64,000 nucleotides of DNA from Lactarius indigo (GCA_025766275.1 JAFKAC010000045.1:400318-464317), one strand, 5' to 3'; shown: positions 1-11,694, counted from the first letter of the stretch. A program made the numbers and translations. Notes: generated by a model from the sequence alone, not told the origin.

Positions 1-274
1 TAGGCTAATCGATGAACTATGCAACGCCTCGAGGCCTACGCAGCCTTCATCCTTACCTTATCGTCCCGCCCTTGGTAGCTAATCCTAGAGCACCCTTTAC
101 CCAATGAAGAGCAGGTAAAGGATTTTTATTTTTTGTCCACTGCGGAGCCCATAATCGTTACTATTACATCTTGTCCTGAGCCCGCCGCCAGAGTCGTCTC
201 ATGGAGTCATGGTCACAGATACCTGTAAGGTATACATATTTTTTAAAAATAAGTTGATGCCTTCATTGACCCCA

Positions 275-280
275 TATAAA
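275..280 (+). promoter_or_regulatory. Candidate TATA box of first lectin gene
   Basis: A TATAAA hexamer lies about 98 bp upstream of the lectin ATG at 378, inside an AT-rich stretch. The position suits a fungal TATA element, but there is no other support. The second lectin gene has only a weaker ATATAG at the equivalent place (about 3344). Confidence 0.35.
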
Positions 281-377
281 GCCTTGAAAAGGTAACATCG
301 ATGGCAGAATAAATAGACAGTTATGGAACGGAGAAAACCCTAGAGAGAACTGATCCTCCCTGCAACGCCTTCAACCC

Positions 378-1184
378 ATGCCCATCCTCTGCTCATTCGA
401 CACAGTGACTCAGGGGACCGAAACCACATTGGGTTTCCCTCGTCCATTCGTCGCCCGCCCCCGCCTACCCCATGGCATCCGTCACCTAGATATGGACAAA
501 GACTGTCCTATCCGAGTCAAGTCAGTAATCCCAGTCTTCACAAAGGATTGGATCAGCTGCTACTTCAGCACTTGGGAAGGTTCCACACTCCACAGAAGCA
601 TCGACGATGTGTTCGCCCTCGCACCCAGTGATCTGGATTTCCTCACCGGTGAACACTTGCGCTGGCCCTGGAAGGACCCCCAGGCTCCCGCCTCTGTTCG
701 CATTAACTTTGAGCGTCCGTTCGTCACTCCTCCCAAGGTCGTCGTCTTCTTCAACCACCTTTCATTAAACCACCATCACAACTGGCGTATCATCACTACT
801 GCTACTGACATCGATGTCAACGGATTCACGCTCAATATCGAAACTTGGTCAGACACTATCCTCTATGGCGCGAAGACATGTTGGATTGCCTATCCAGAGG
901 ATCGCGAACACATCTTCAGCACATCTGTCAGTACGCTGGATATTCGTCCCGCGAAAAAACAACAACATGAACACAGTAAAGAAATTTTGTTTAATTCGGT
1001 TGAATTCTTCAAGAAACCCTCTGTCTTTGTTGCCTTGAATCATCTCGACATTGACTGCAAAGCCAATCTTCGCGTCAACGCTTACGTCGACGGCGTCTCC
1101 ACGACCCGTTTGGTCTGGCACATCGATTCCTGGAGCGATACCGTCCTTTATGCTGCTGGTGCAACCATCATCGCATTCAACTAG
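378..1184 (+). CDS. H-type lectin repeat protein, copy 1
   Basis: This is an intronless 268-residue protein built from three H-type-lectin-like repeats. The first (about residues 18-92) is degenerate. The second (about 105-170) and third (about 205-268) each carry the family pattern: a Pro-Pro/Lys start (PPKVVVFFNHL; KKPSVFVALNHLDID), an Arg-containing central strand, and a closing TW/SWSDT-x-L-Y-x-A motif. H-type lectins bind GalNAc-type glycans in snails and slime moulds, and fungal members are usually cytosolic or multi-domain and poorly studied. I see no signal peptide or membrane segment. The 268-residue paralogue at 3368 aligns without gaps, with about four fifths of residues identical by eye. 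The start is the only in-frame ATG before the first repeat. Carbohydrate binding is inferred from the family. Confidence 0.82.
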   Translation: MPILCSFDTVTQGTETTLGFPRPFVARPRLPHGIRHLDMDKDCPIRVKSVIPVFTKDWISCYFSTWEGSTLHRSIDDVFALAPSDLDFLTGEHLRWPWKDPQAPASVRINFERPFVTPPKVVVFFNHLSLNHHHNWRIITTATDIDVNGFTLNIETWSDTILYGAKTCWIAYPEDREHIFSTSVSTLDIRPAKKQQHEHSKEILFNSVEFFKKPSVFVALNHLDIDCKANLRVNAYVDGVSTTRLVWHIDSWSDTVLYAAGATIIAFN

Positions 1185-1620
1185 CCATTGGCTTCATTAG
1201 CTAAAGCCCTTCCGCATTGGGAAGATGATATTGGGACTTTTCACACTCGTTTAGCATTATGATGTCAGTGCATGTCAGTGCATCTCCAGTGGTACCTGTG
1301 CAGATTGCCAATGTCTCACCGTTTCTGTACCACTATCCCCGTCGCTCTACTCTTGCATCCGAGTTGGTGTCGACCAGGTACCTTCATGGTAAATGTTGTT
1401 TTAGCTTGTTTAGCTTGTTGTTTAGTATGCAAAATTGTAACATGCCGTAACGAATATCCCAAGACATTTTTCCGATAGGATCCGAATCTCAGATTCCTGG
1501 TTATGTTCATACTGTGCTCACTTTGCCTCTGCCACTCGCTGTGATTGGAATACCTTTCGGTGATGTATTTCGCCCGCGTACCACTGAGCGGGCACACTGG
1601 CCACAGCGGTTCATGCTAAA
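1185..1620 (+). repeat. 3' flank of lectin duplication unit 1
   Basis: The sequence after the lectin stop is still recognisably related to 4175-4500 after the second copy. Shared blocks include the stretches around a GGTACCTTCATGG motif (about 1377 and 4298), a TTTTCGGTGATGTATTT-like block (about 1555 and 4433), and a GTGCCACTGAG-like block (about 1580 and 4457). So the duplication unit is larger than the coding region. I see no gene in it. Confidence 0.6.
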
Positions 1621-1709
1621 CACCGTTAAAGAATGTGTCCTGTATCAGCAAGCTATGATTATAGACCAGCAGCAAAAAAATTACGTTTTCACCGGGGTGG
1701 GGGGTTAAT

Positions 1710-3300
1710 AGGTTATCGGTAAATTTTCCCTATCCTATTTATAATTATTCAATGATGTGAGGACGATGATGACGATGGATGGTGCAAAGAGAAGGAGATG
1801 AATGGCCACTTACGAGGACGTGCCAGTGTATTGTATGTATGTGAAAGCCCAAGCATCAGATCAAGGCGCGCTGCACGTAGTCAGATCGCATAGACACACG
1901 CCGTTAGTTTCCTTATCTTTTCGTGCCCTACTCTCCCACCGTTCGCATGTAAACTACCGTTCGACTGGCCTTAACTCGGACGATAGACCCCCGGAGGGCG
2001 ACCGATCTGCCAGTATTTGGCACACCGGGGCATACGGGTAACGGCGCATCTTGTCATCGGTTTACTTGGAAAAGGGACTAAGAGCAATGGCAAGTTTAAG
2101 CCCCGTCTCCTCGTCCACCTGCAAGAGGAAGCACCGCAGATAAGAGGGGGTGCCACTACTCTCCGCAGAAGCAGGGGATATGGTTCATTCGCAGTGCTCA
2201 AAGTGAGCACCGGGATCTTTGCGCCTCCGTATAACCGACAATCAGGGAGGTGGAGAGAGAAAGGTGGAAATATGCAAGCGATTATAGCCTAGATTGTGCA
2301 GGAGGATGGTTGGTGGCGCATGCAACACCACGACTCTGCCAGAGCGCCGTGATTGACCCTCGATAGAACAAAGGCACCAACCCACATAAAAAGGCGAAGA
2401 ACCGAACATCTCTACACGAGTTGTCAGAAGAACACACCTCGGGAGTGAGTCCGAGATTCGGACCGTACGACTCCAAGGGCAAGGGCTGGTGCTTTAAGGT
2501 TGATCCTTAATCAGTCAAGAAGTTTGGAAAGAGAAAATGACGTGAGGGAATGAGGCCTCCGACGAGTCGGCGGCATAGCTTGCCGTAGTGTATCTGACCG
2601 GACCATGCGCTCGTTCGGAGGATCGGCAGGCCTGGTCAGCGGTACAAGCACGGAGTTAGAAACATGCTTGAGCAACGCAGTGAAGGTGCGCAGGCCGCGG
2701 TCGAGAAGTACGGCGGGTATCTAGCTGGAGGCCGTGCCATATGTATGACAAGCGTTCTTTGTAGCCGCTCCGGGGTTCCTAGGATCCGAACCCTCCGAAC
2801 CCCATCAGGTGTGCAGGATTCCGAGGAAAGCGAAGAACTGAAGTTGGGTAGGAAAACCCAATCATGGACTCGAGCCTAAAGAACCTTCTGCCTCCACGCC
2901 GGCGGGACAGAGATGCGAGAGTGACACTGTCATGGTCCGGTAATAGGGCACTCGGAGCAAGCAAAGATATCGATATCTCAGTGAAGCGCGAGGTCAGAAG
3001 AAGCAGTGCGCAAAATCCGATCGAAGGAAGGAAAGAAGAAAAAAAACACCGACTCGGAGGGTTGCCAATGTGACTGTGCCGGAACACGTCCAATCGCACG
3101 TTGTCACGGCAGTAAGGCCTATTAAAGTGTGAGAAGGCGCGACTTGTAGACACACGACCAGCGTAGTACGGAGTAGCATGTCCACAGATACATGGCAATA
3201 TATTACTGTAGTTATTTTTTTTTCAGGTTTGGTATGCATCGTAAGTTATGTAAAAAGGACAAGTGCCATTCTCATCTGTGAAACGCGAGAGGGCAACAGC
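1710..3300. other. Intergenic, nothing recognised
   Basis: Only short overlapping open frames are found on both strands, none with a recognisable motif, repeat or tRNA-like structure. Confidence 0.5.
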
Positions 3301-3367
3301 AGTCCCTCCTGCCTCGCCTTCGACCGGCCCCCAACTGCACCTCATATAGGCCTCATAATTTGTACTC

Positions 3368-4174
3368 ATGCCTGACCTCTACTCATCCAACACAGTGACA
3401 CATGGCGCTGAAACCACATTGGGCTTCCATCGTCCATTCGTCGCCCGCCCCCGCCTAGCCCATGGCATCCGTTACCTAGATATGGAGACAGACCGTCCTA
3501 TCCTCGTTAAGTCATTGATCCCGGTCTTCACAAAGGATTGGATGAACTGCCGCTTCGTCACCTGGGAAGGTTCCATCCTCTACGGAGGCATCGATGATGT
3601 GTTCGCCCTTGCACCCAGTGATCTAGATTTCCTCACTGGTGAACACATGCGCTACCTTTGGAAAGACCCCCAGGCTCCCGCCTCCGTTCGCATCGACTTT
3701 GAGCGCCCTTTCGTCACTCCTCCCAAGGTCGTCGTCTTCTTCAACCACCTCGAATTTGACAGGAACCGCAACTGGCGTGTCGTCACTACTGCTAGTGACA
3801 TTGACGTGAACGGATTCACGCTCAATATCGAGACTTGGTCAGACACCATCCTCCACTGTGCGCAAACTTGTTGGATCGCCTATCCAGAGAATCGCCAACA
3901 CATCTTCAGCACATCTGTCAGCACGCTGGATGTTCGTCCCGTGAACACACAACAACATGAACACAGTAAAGAAATTTTGTTTAATTCGGTCGAATTTCTT
4001 AAGAAACCCTCTGTTTTTTTTGCCCTGAATTATCTCGACATTGATTGCAGATCCAATCTCCGCATCCGGGCTTTCATCGACGGCATCTCTACAACCCGTT
4101 TGGTCTGGCACATCGATTCCTGGAGCGATACCATTCTTTATGCTGCTGGTGCAACCATCATCGCATTCAACTAG
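3368..4174 (+). CDS. H-type lectin repeat protein, copy 2
   Basis: This is an intronless 268-residue tandem paralogue of the gene at 378, in the same orientation and collinear throughout. The same three H-type lectin-like repeats are present, with the hallmark WSDT-x-L-x-x-A closing motifs intact in repeats two and three. Differences from copy 1 cluster in the first repeat and in a variable loop (about residues 130-136) and a short Lys/Asn-rich linker (about 190). The WSDT cores and the inter-repeat linker around HEHSKEILFNS are unchanged. Both copies have full-length open frames, so both look functional. The pattern of conserved cores and changed loops would fit shifted sugar specificity, but that is inference. 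Confidence 0.82.
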   Translation: MPDLYSSNTVTHGAETTLGFHRPFVARPRLAHGIRYLDMETDRPILVKSLIPVFTKDWMNCRFVTWEGSILYGGIDDVFALAPSDLDFLTGEHMRYLWKDPQAPASVRIDFERPFVTPPKVVVFFNHLEFDRNRNWRVVTTASDIDVNGFTLNIETWSDTILHCAQTCWIAYPENRQHIFSTSVSTLDVRPVNTQQHEHSKEILFNSVEFLKKPSVFFALNYLDIDCRSNLRIRAFIDGISTTRLVWHIDSWSDTILYAAGATIIAFN

Positions 4175-4505
4175 CTTCATTGCCTGGGACGACTTCTGCC
4201 TTGCGAAGATGTTATCCGGACCTTCACACTGGTATAGATTATGGTGCTGGTACGCCCCCAATGATTCTACTCTTGCGTCAGATTTAGTGTTGACAAGGTA
4301 CCTTCATGGTGGGTGTTGCTTTTCAGGTTTATTGTACAAAATAAAACCCTGTAACAAAGCCAGTTTTCTGATCAGATCCCAGATTACCGGTTATACTGTG
4401 CTCGCTCCGCTATTTACTGTAACTGTAACACTTTTCGGTGATGTATTTGGCTTGCGTGCCACTGAGTGGGCACACCAGCCACGTAGTCCGTCTTCAACAC
4501 CACGA
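4175..4505 (+). repeat. 3' flank of lectin duplication unit 2
   Basis: This is the partner of 1185-1620. Shared blocks downstream of the stop show that the tandem duplication extended at least 300 bp past the coding sequence. Small indels have accumulated and no gene is seen. Confidence 0.6.
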
Positions 4506-4620
4506 TACAGAATACATCTTATTTTAACAAGCTGTGACTATGGAGTTTTGGACAAGCAACAATCCATGTTTGCACCACACCACAAAAGAATCATCAGTGG
4601 GATTCCGAATCGCCCACTCA

Positions 4621-5040
4621 CTATCGGTAAGGTAGACGAGTAACAATGCATGTAGGACTTTTTTTAGAAAAAAAAAAGAAACGCAGGTAGGGCGTTCTAT
4701 TCTCCCGTCTCCCGTCTGACAACAACTTTGCAATCTCCGAAAGTCTTCTCGACGACGCAATCTGAAACGGAGTCTGGCCTCTATCGTTCTTGGCACCTAC
4801 ATTTGCGCCGTGGCTAGGTAGAAGGCGCACGGTTCTTCTCTAGCTAGATGCTACCAGGTGCAGGCTGTGCAGCGGTGTCGAGTGTCTCCAATCATGATCG
4901 TTGACATCTGCCCCATGTCGGATCAGTAGATTGCCAGGCTTTCTAGTGTCGCTGCTCCTCTTGCACGACGCCAGGTGCAACGTCGTCATGTGGATTTTAA
5001 TCCCTCGCAATCGCATCCACGCCGGATCACTGCCAATACC
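4621..5040 (-). pseudogene. Ankyrin-repeat gene fragment
   Basis: Read on the minus strand, two frames together spell ankyrin repeats. The first stretch contains TTLHLAS, LLIRHGADVNDHD and STPLHSLHL, then hits a stop at 4842-4840. After a short gap the repeat pattern resumes in another frame as SHGANVGAKNDRGQTPFQIA followed by an AKLLSDG-type helix end. The repeat units are recognisable (GADVN-x-x-D...TPLH...), but a frameshift and a stop break them, and no start or other domain is attached. Ankyrin arrays in these fungi often form the C-terminus of NACHT or kinase proteins. Here only about 100 codons of debris survive. Confidence 0.65.
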
Positions 5041-5251
5041 GCGCTGTCCCTCAGGCTGGGGTCTTGGTTTCTTAGGTGATCACTTGAGCCATCGAACTAT
5101 CTCGCTTCTACGTTTAGAAATCGTCCAGAAATTGGACCCACTCTCGTCCTTCTTTTCTACATGCTTGACTCTCTACTTCCCCCCTCATTATGATTCCGCT
5201 TCGGAACTCACGTGTCCCGATCGGCACATCCCCATACCACTGTTCTTTGTT

Positions 5252-5278
5252 TTATTATTATTATTATTATTATTATTT
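5252..5278. repeat. TTA trinucleotide microsatellite
   Basis: A run of about nine TTA units followed by a short A tract. Confidence 0.85.
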
Positions 5279-5419
5279 AAAAAAACATTTGTGTATCTGG
5301 GACGATACATAGTACAAGACGTACTGTTCTTGTCCTTCCCAGTACTACGGAGTGGCTTCTCCCTATCATTGTCCGCTCTTCTTCGGTATCCGTGCTCGAT
5401 CTCGTCCCTCCCCTACTAG

Positions 5420-8340
5420 CTGGCATTCCCTCTTCATCACCGCCTATCTCGAAGCCTCAAGGCCTCAACTACTATCATGATTTCTTTGTGTGCCTTCCTC
5501 GTATGACCTTCCCTGCTTCTTGATCTTGTCTACACGTCAGAACCTTGTCCTCGGCCCGTTGACCTGGTCCTAAGTCCGAACTCCAAAGAGAAGAGGCACC
5601 AACTCGGTGAAACCAGACCTAGCTTGAGAGGAACTTTTGCTCTTAGAGGTATAGTACAATCGCTGAGATCTGATAGACCTGATGTACAATTTCAATGTGC
5701 ACGCGCTTGATATCAATCGTTATCAAGGTGGCCAAGACGTCTTGGCTAGGGGTAAATTCCTGTCGGGACCTACGTCTGTCGTCTATCTATTTATCATGCA
5801 CATGGTCCAGTTAGATCACCATTGGAGGTTTGCGCCGTTGTGACCCTTTTCCAACCTGCCAGAGGCATTTTATTTTGTCACCAGTGAAACGGACTTGGAC
5901 GGAGCGACACATGGAACCATCTTATCCCCAACGGGTCATGATCGGTTCCAGGGGCACTATACCTTTCCCGAAATTTTCTTGCATGTATGAGAGCGTCGTA
6001 CGGGGTTGGAGCAGGCACGTGAATTTCAGTGAAGTTTCATAACTGGAGGCACCGAGCAGTTGCGTACAGGCGATGATAATGCGTAGACTCTGACGTATGT
6101 CAAGATCTCCCCGCCATATTTGTTCCCGCGTGATCCCCCACAGCCAGGTTGTCAGGCGTCGAATCAACTAACTCCTTCAGGACCAAGGAGGTACCATACG
6201 GAGTGTATGCAAATTCCTCTCCGACCTCAGGCAAGCTTCAGTTGGCGTCCCCCCTCGTGATGCATGATGGACCGGAGGCGGCTACCGGGTTCCCATAGCT
6301 TCCGTACCCCTACGCTCCGGCTTCTGCAGTGTCGACCCCGAAGGTAAGCGGCATGGCGCTGCGGTGCTACAACGCACTGGGCCATTAGAACTGCTCGTGC
6401 GGTCTTCGCTTCGTGGCTGTCCAGAACGCGACGTGCAGCGTGTGGAGCAAGTCAGTAACCCAAGTCGTTTGGGCACGCGGTAACACATTCCCGAGTCCAA
6501 GTCTTCCCCCTTTTACTTGTTACTTTCCTCTGAGAATCTCCCGGAATGTCTTAGCGTATAGTAAGTTGCTCATGCGGGACGTTGGCGACTGCGTGGTGCA
6601 AACTCTCGGCAATCAGGTACAATTGCATTTCTCGTTGGGACTCGCTTGCATGGGTGTGCGTGTGTCGGCGGAGGGCGCTTCTTTGATAAAGGGACGCTGA
6701 CCTGTGAAGCCTCTTCGAAAGGATTTGGTAATGTAGTAAGTATGCAGTATGTGAATGCGACCTCGGGCGCCGCCTCTTATCGCATTGCTGCCGAGGTGCA
6801 ACGCATGAGTAGCCCACCGACTTCCCACATCCCCACGTCACAATCTCCAAGGCCCAGGCATTCTACCCTGAGGGGACAAGGTGACCCGAGAGAGAACGGT
6901 CCAATGAGGCAACGGTCCAATGAGGTTACGTGGGTTCGAATTTTTTTTGAGTTGTGTCGCAGACCAGAAAAGATGCAGAGAATGATCCATCCCCCTTTTT
7001 TGAACGGAGCTATGTTGTGCCTTTATTCTAGGCGTATGTGCTCATGCGTCCGACAGAAGTTCTGTTTGTATTAGACCGAATATGACTAACGCTTCCGAGT
7101 CGTAGGTGGGTAGCGCATCGAGCAGCGTTCTACGTGTCCTAATTGCAGATAAAACTGGTCCAGCACAAGGCTTCATATCAGATCAAATTGTCACGCCAAC
7201 ATCAAGCAGCGCCTTTGTAGTCATCGTGATATGGCGCTCCCGTTTCAAGCTGGGCGTCTTCTTGGAAGTCGCTCGGCCACAGGAATAGCTTCACGAGGCA
7301 TGTGCGAACGAAAGGGGATGTCTAGTAGATGTACGAGCGTGAGCGAGTAGAGTTTGATATAGGAATAAAAGCGGGGGTGAAGCCTCACTGCAGATTTTCC
7401 TCCCTAATTCTGACGAATAATGGTGTACGACGGAATCCCCCAATGGCCAATCTGGCCGCCTTTTATGGGCGTGACCACTATGACGATAACCTCGCGGAGA
7501 GTAGCTTAAGACGCCCCGCCTCGAACGTACCCGAATCTGACAACGTCGAGAGCGCGCAACCACAGGAATAGGCTGCGTCTTTTCTGGCCATTGAATCGAA
7601 CTTGAGCCCGAAGACGGATGATACGAGTGTGACATCGCCCCAAGCCCGTCATCCAACTTCTCTATGTCGTACGATGTCCATATGCTAAGGCCTGGCGGTA
7701 GAGGTATTCTTTCGAATGAAAAGCGCAAATTGGACGAGACCTTGTACGCAGAGTGTTCGGAAACATGAGGCAAAAGGAGACATTAAGTCCTGGGGTCCTT
7801 GATTCTCAAAGGTTAGCACACATGGTACTGTAGGGCCAGAGACGCGGTCACGGTCATAAACGGGATTGTAAAGAGGCGTGATGCTGAGGTGACGAGAAAT
7901 GAATACCAGTCAAATCGCGGAACATGCCGAACAATGGCTGATTTCTTGTTCCTCTTGGGTAGTTTTAATAGTGGTCTGACTCTTTCGTTTGCACCAGAGC
8001 CACGACAGCAACAGGTTGGTCCACTGTACCTCCGCAGTCTACTTTTCACACAAGGAGCCCTCGTACCTTGGCCCCTGAATTAGCTTGGCCGCCTGTCAAT
8101 GACCTGCAACGAATGTGGCACTCCCACCTTGGGTGGGCTCTGCAAGAGGTCTTGGGGGAAATTGGCAAGACAATGGTTGCAAGACGGGCATCCTGGAAGA
8201 CGGGCTGCGATCGTTGCTTGTGGGATGATCGATGATCGACTAATCGCCATGTCGACACGATGACCCGATAGCCGCATGAATTAAGCATGAATAAGGTCAT
8301 CGGAACTAACACGGCCGGCAAAGCGGCAAGTCAGACGCAC
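5420..8340. other. Intergenic, nothing recognised
   Basis: Many short open frames on both strands without family motifs. Some (for example 6646-7074 plus and 7291-7773 minus) exceed 140 codons but show Arg/Ser-rich composition typical of chance frames. Confidence 0.45.
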
Positions 8341-8577
8341 ATTCAACTTGCATGAATCCCCGGCGACTGACTAAGTTATCCCTTTCTCTCTCATCCCTCA
8401 TCCGTACAACCCCACCTCTTCGTCCTGCTGTTATCTTGTCCGGCACCTTATCAGAAAAATGTTCACAGGTGCTCTTTCTTTTCTTCTCGCTATGTCGTCG
8501 CTTCTGTGTACTCACGCACGCCACGTGGCCGCTCCGCAGTCGGACGCACATCCTTCGGCGATACACTGGCCCGCACC

Positions 8578-9221
8578 ATAGCCGCCATTCTTCTCGCAGG
8601 CCTCCTCCCTGGTGTCAGAGCAGACTGCTGGCTTGATTCGTACGCCCCCCGCTGATCTCGATCTCCCTCTATACCAATGGAATACTTATCACAGGGAGGG
8701 TTTTGAGCACTGCGACCGCCTAAGCTCTGCAGCACGTGCAGGAATCGGTCTCGGCTTCTGTGCGCATAGCCTTCTCATTATGTTTTATGTCACTCAACGG
8801 ACTTGCGCGTTCAGTCCTTCTCTGCCTCGCGCTAGTCTTTTCATTCGTCATCCGTCGCCAGCGGCGCGCCGCACGGGCCAACCTTGCCTACGTCCAGCAA
8901 AACCAGCATAGCGTCGGGGGCATATACAACGGCTACGGCGGACAGCCGCCTTATGGACCCCAATATCCGCCGCAGGCGCATGGTGGCCCCGGTGGTGTCC
9001 CCGACTACGCGTACGACCCGAACGCAGGATTCGCCCCGGTTCGTCCGACATCGTCTCCCCCGTTCCTCCTGACCACTGACGTTGTTGATATCCTTGTGTG
9101 TTAGCCCGCTGGCTCGCCACCGCAGTACTACCCGCCTCCACCAGGCTCGCCCCCAATCAAGGTTACGACCGTATCAACTTCGGCGACGATGCATTATCAC
9201 ACGGGATCTCCCCCAGTTTAA
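8578..9221 (+). CDS. Small single-pass membrane protein, tandem copy 1
   Basis: This is the first of three tandem paralogues. Exons 8578-8639, 8695-8759, 8815-9038 and 9105-9221 join in frame to 155 codons. The order is a hydrophobic leader (AAILLAGLLPGVRA), a short outer segment with two Cys (DCWLD...HCD), LSSAARAGIGLG, a membrane helix, a basic stop (RRQRRAARANLAYV), and a Pro/Gly/Tyr-rich cytosolic tail ending in PPQYYPPPPGSPP. This layout resembles the basidiomycete small membrane proteins related to yeast Rcr (Congo red resistance), but the relation is by layout only. The codon matching the ATG of copy 2 is ATA here, and no other in-frame ATG is close by. The copy may therefore be dead or start in an unseen exon. 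The given start is that ATA position. Confidence 0.5.
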
Positions 9222-9738
9222 CGACAGTGGACTACACACCAACTTGGACTCGAACCTGTGCTAGCTGTTGTACTTTTCATACGGATCTACTCTGTTTTAA
9301 TTGTGCTGTGCTGAATCTTACCCTACCTTATCGCTTTGTCTGAGAGCGTGTGAACCAATGAGCCCTGCGCGCTCTGGCACAGCGATACATCATGACATAC
9401 TGCTTTCAACGTTACCCACAACATAACTGTGGTCCTAAAAGGTAATCATAGGTCATGCCGTCCTTATTGACTGGTTTCCAGGTCCGTTGCACCGCCACCA
9501 GGCCTCACTGTTCACCGCCACGTCTACACATGGATCGGCGCTGACTTGTGGACTCTTGCTTTCTTTCCCCTCATCGTACTACTCCCCGCCCTTCTGTCTC
9601 AAACCGTCTACCCTAGATTAGAGTAATGACAAGTGCATTTTTTTTTTTGGTTGCTGTCGTCGCCTCCGTGTACTCATGCCGCGTGGCTGCTCCGCAGTCC
9701 GGCGCATATCAACCTTCAGCGCGGCGCAGACCCGCAAC

Positions 9739-10392
9739 ATGACCACTATCCTGCTCGCTGGCCTCCTCCCTGGTGTCAAGGCGGAACCGGACCCTTGGGC
9801 GGATTGCTGGATCGAGTTTATCCATGCGTATGCCCCGCACTGATATCTCATTCCATCCTATTCCAACGGGATGTCCCTTCTCTTACAGCGGAACTGGCAT
9901 TCTGCACTGCAACCACCTAAGTGCGGCCGCACGTGCAAGAATTTATCTTGGCCTCTGTGCGCCTAGCTTCCTCTTCTCTGTTTTTACGTCACTCAACAAA
10001 CATTCTCACTCAGTCGTCCTTTTCCTCGTTCTTTTCTATTTCCTCGCGCTGATATTTTTATTGGTCACCTATCGCCCGCGGCGCGTCGTACGGACCAACC
10101 AGCAGCACCAGCCGAACGATGATGAGAGCACAAACACCGACGAAGACGGCCTCCCGCCATACGTACACCAATACCCGCCGCAGGCGCAAGGTGTCCCCGA
10201 GGACGTCCCAGACTGCGTGTGCGACCCCAACGAAGGAGCTGCCCCAGTTCGTCCGACTTGTCTGCCTCGTTCCTCCTGACGTTAACATCCTTGTTTGTTG
10301 TTCATTAGCCCACTGGCTCGCCGCCACGATACTACCCGCCTCCACCAAGCGAGTCCCCGGTCGAGTATCACAAAGGGCTGCATCACGTTTGA
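9739..10392 (+). CDS. Small single-pass membrane protein, tandem copy 2
   Basis: This is the only copy of the triplet with an ATG in the conserved place (9739); an upstream in-frame ATG at 9676 is also open. The leader is MTTILLAGLLPGVKA, followed by a Cys-containing outer segment (ADCWID...LHCN), then LSAAARARIYLGL, one long hydrophobic helix (about 20 residues, FVLFLVLFYFLALIFLLV) and a YRPRR basic stop. The tail is acidic and Pro-rich, ending PPRYYPPPPSESP. Three introns occupy the same places as in the neighbours: donors GTTTATCC, GTGCGCC and GTTCGTCC. The acidic DDESTNTDEDG insert is unique to this copy. The probable site is the plasma membrane or secretory pathway, and the function is unknown. 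Confidence 0.6.
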
Positions 10393-11075
10393 TAGCGATA
10401 CATTATCGGTCTCTCCCCATTTAGGCCAATGGACTACACACCATCTCACCTATACTGTTTCATACGAGCCCGTTATGTTTTTATCATGTTGTATGAAATC
10501 TCACCCAATCTTGTCACTGCCTGCGAGCGTGTGAACCAACGAGCCGAACTTGTCCCTCGTGGAACTAGCAAGGCATTCACGGACCCTGGAATGTACTAAC
10601 AGCTTTCTCTTGGCAGACCCAAGAATTGGCAAATCGTAAACACGAACTTCGATTATCTCAGCGGTTTTCATGCCTATCTCTGCTATTCTAGTGAATGTCC
10701 GCCCTCCCAATCTTACAACATATTCGTCACATGGCTGACATCAACCAAGGTTTCTTGTCAATAGTTCTGTCCAAGTGGGGAAGTACCACAGGCGCTTGCA
10801 CCTTCGACCACTACGACAGCTGTATGATTAAGAAAGATATTGAACCGCCTCTTCCAGGGCCTACACTACTTATTATGAAACTTCGCCGCTGGTTTCACTA
10901 GGTCCTTTCTTTCCCTTCCTTCGTCGTGCCATCCATCTCTCTTTTGAGTTAAAAGAATGTCGACAAGTGCTTTTTCTCGCTTTGTGGCCGCTTCTGTACT
11001 CACGCACTTTTCGACTCGCGTGACCATACCGCAGACGGACGCACACCGACCTTCAGCACAGCGTTGACCCGCATT

Positions 11076-11694
11076 ATAGTAGCCATTCTGCTCGCTGGCC
11101 TCCTTCCCAGTGTCAAGGCAGAATGCTCGGTCGATCGGTACGCCTCCCGATGGTTTCGTTCACCCATATACACAACTGGGCCTCTCTCACAGGCACGGCA
11201 ATGAACACTGCACCCTAAGTGTCGCAGCACGTGTAGGACTCGGCATTGTCCTCGGTACGCACAGCCCCCCCCCCCCTTCATCTATTTCATATCGCTCAAC
11301 AAACCTTCCGCGCTCAGTCCTCCTTTTGGTCGCAATGGCTTGGTACATACGCTATCGCCGTCGGCGCGCCGCACAGATCTACATTGCCAACGCCCTGCAG
11401 AACCAGCTGACCCAAGAGCTGAACGCAAACAACGTCTCGGGCCGTGGCGGCCCGCCCAACCCACCCCGGTACCCGCCCCAAGCGCATGGTAGCCCCGGCG
11501 TCGTCCCCTATTACACGTACGGCCCCAAAACAGAATTCGTCCCGGTTCGTCCGGCTCTCCGTTCCGCTCCCTGACCGCTGACATTGATGCCATTGTGTGT
11601 TATTCATTAGCCCGCTCACTCGCTGCTGCAGTACTATACGCCTCCATCAGGCGCGCCCCCAGCCGGGCCATACAAGAGGCCGTATCACGTTTGA
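11076..11694 (+). CDS. Small single-pass membrane protein, tandem copy 3
   Basis: This is the third paralogue with the same exon plan: leader VAILLAGLLPSVKA, outer segment AECSVDR...EHCT, LSVAARVGLGIVL, a membrane helix (LLLVAMAWYI), RYRRRRAAQIY, then a Gln/Asn-rich and Pro-rich tail ending in a YHV stop that matches the copy 2 tail (HHV). Introns begin GTACGCC, GTACGCAC and GTTCGTCC. A C11 homopolymer lies inside the second intron. As in copy 1, the expected ATG reads ATA, so translation start is unclear. All exon junctions remain in frame, which argues against long-standing loss. The given start is the ATA position. Confidence 0.48.

Noticed and set aside
2770..2850. tRNA-like GGGTTCGGATCC on the minus strand
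   Set aside because: The flanking bases do not form a 5-bp T-stem or an acceptor stem, and no A box is found at the right distance.
6925..6950. GGGTTCGAA followed by a T run, resembling a tRNA 3' end with Pol III terminator
   Set aside because: There is no cloverleaf upstream. The region is a short duplicated ACGGTCCAATGAGG motif.
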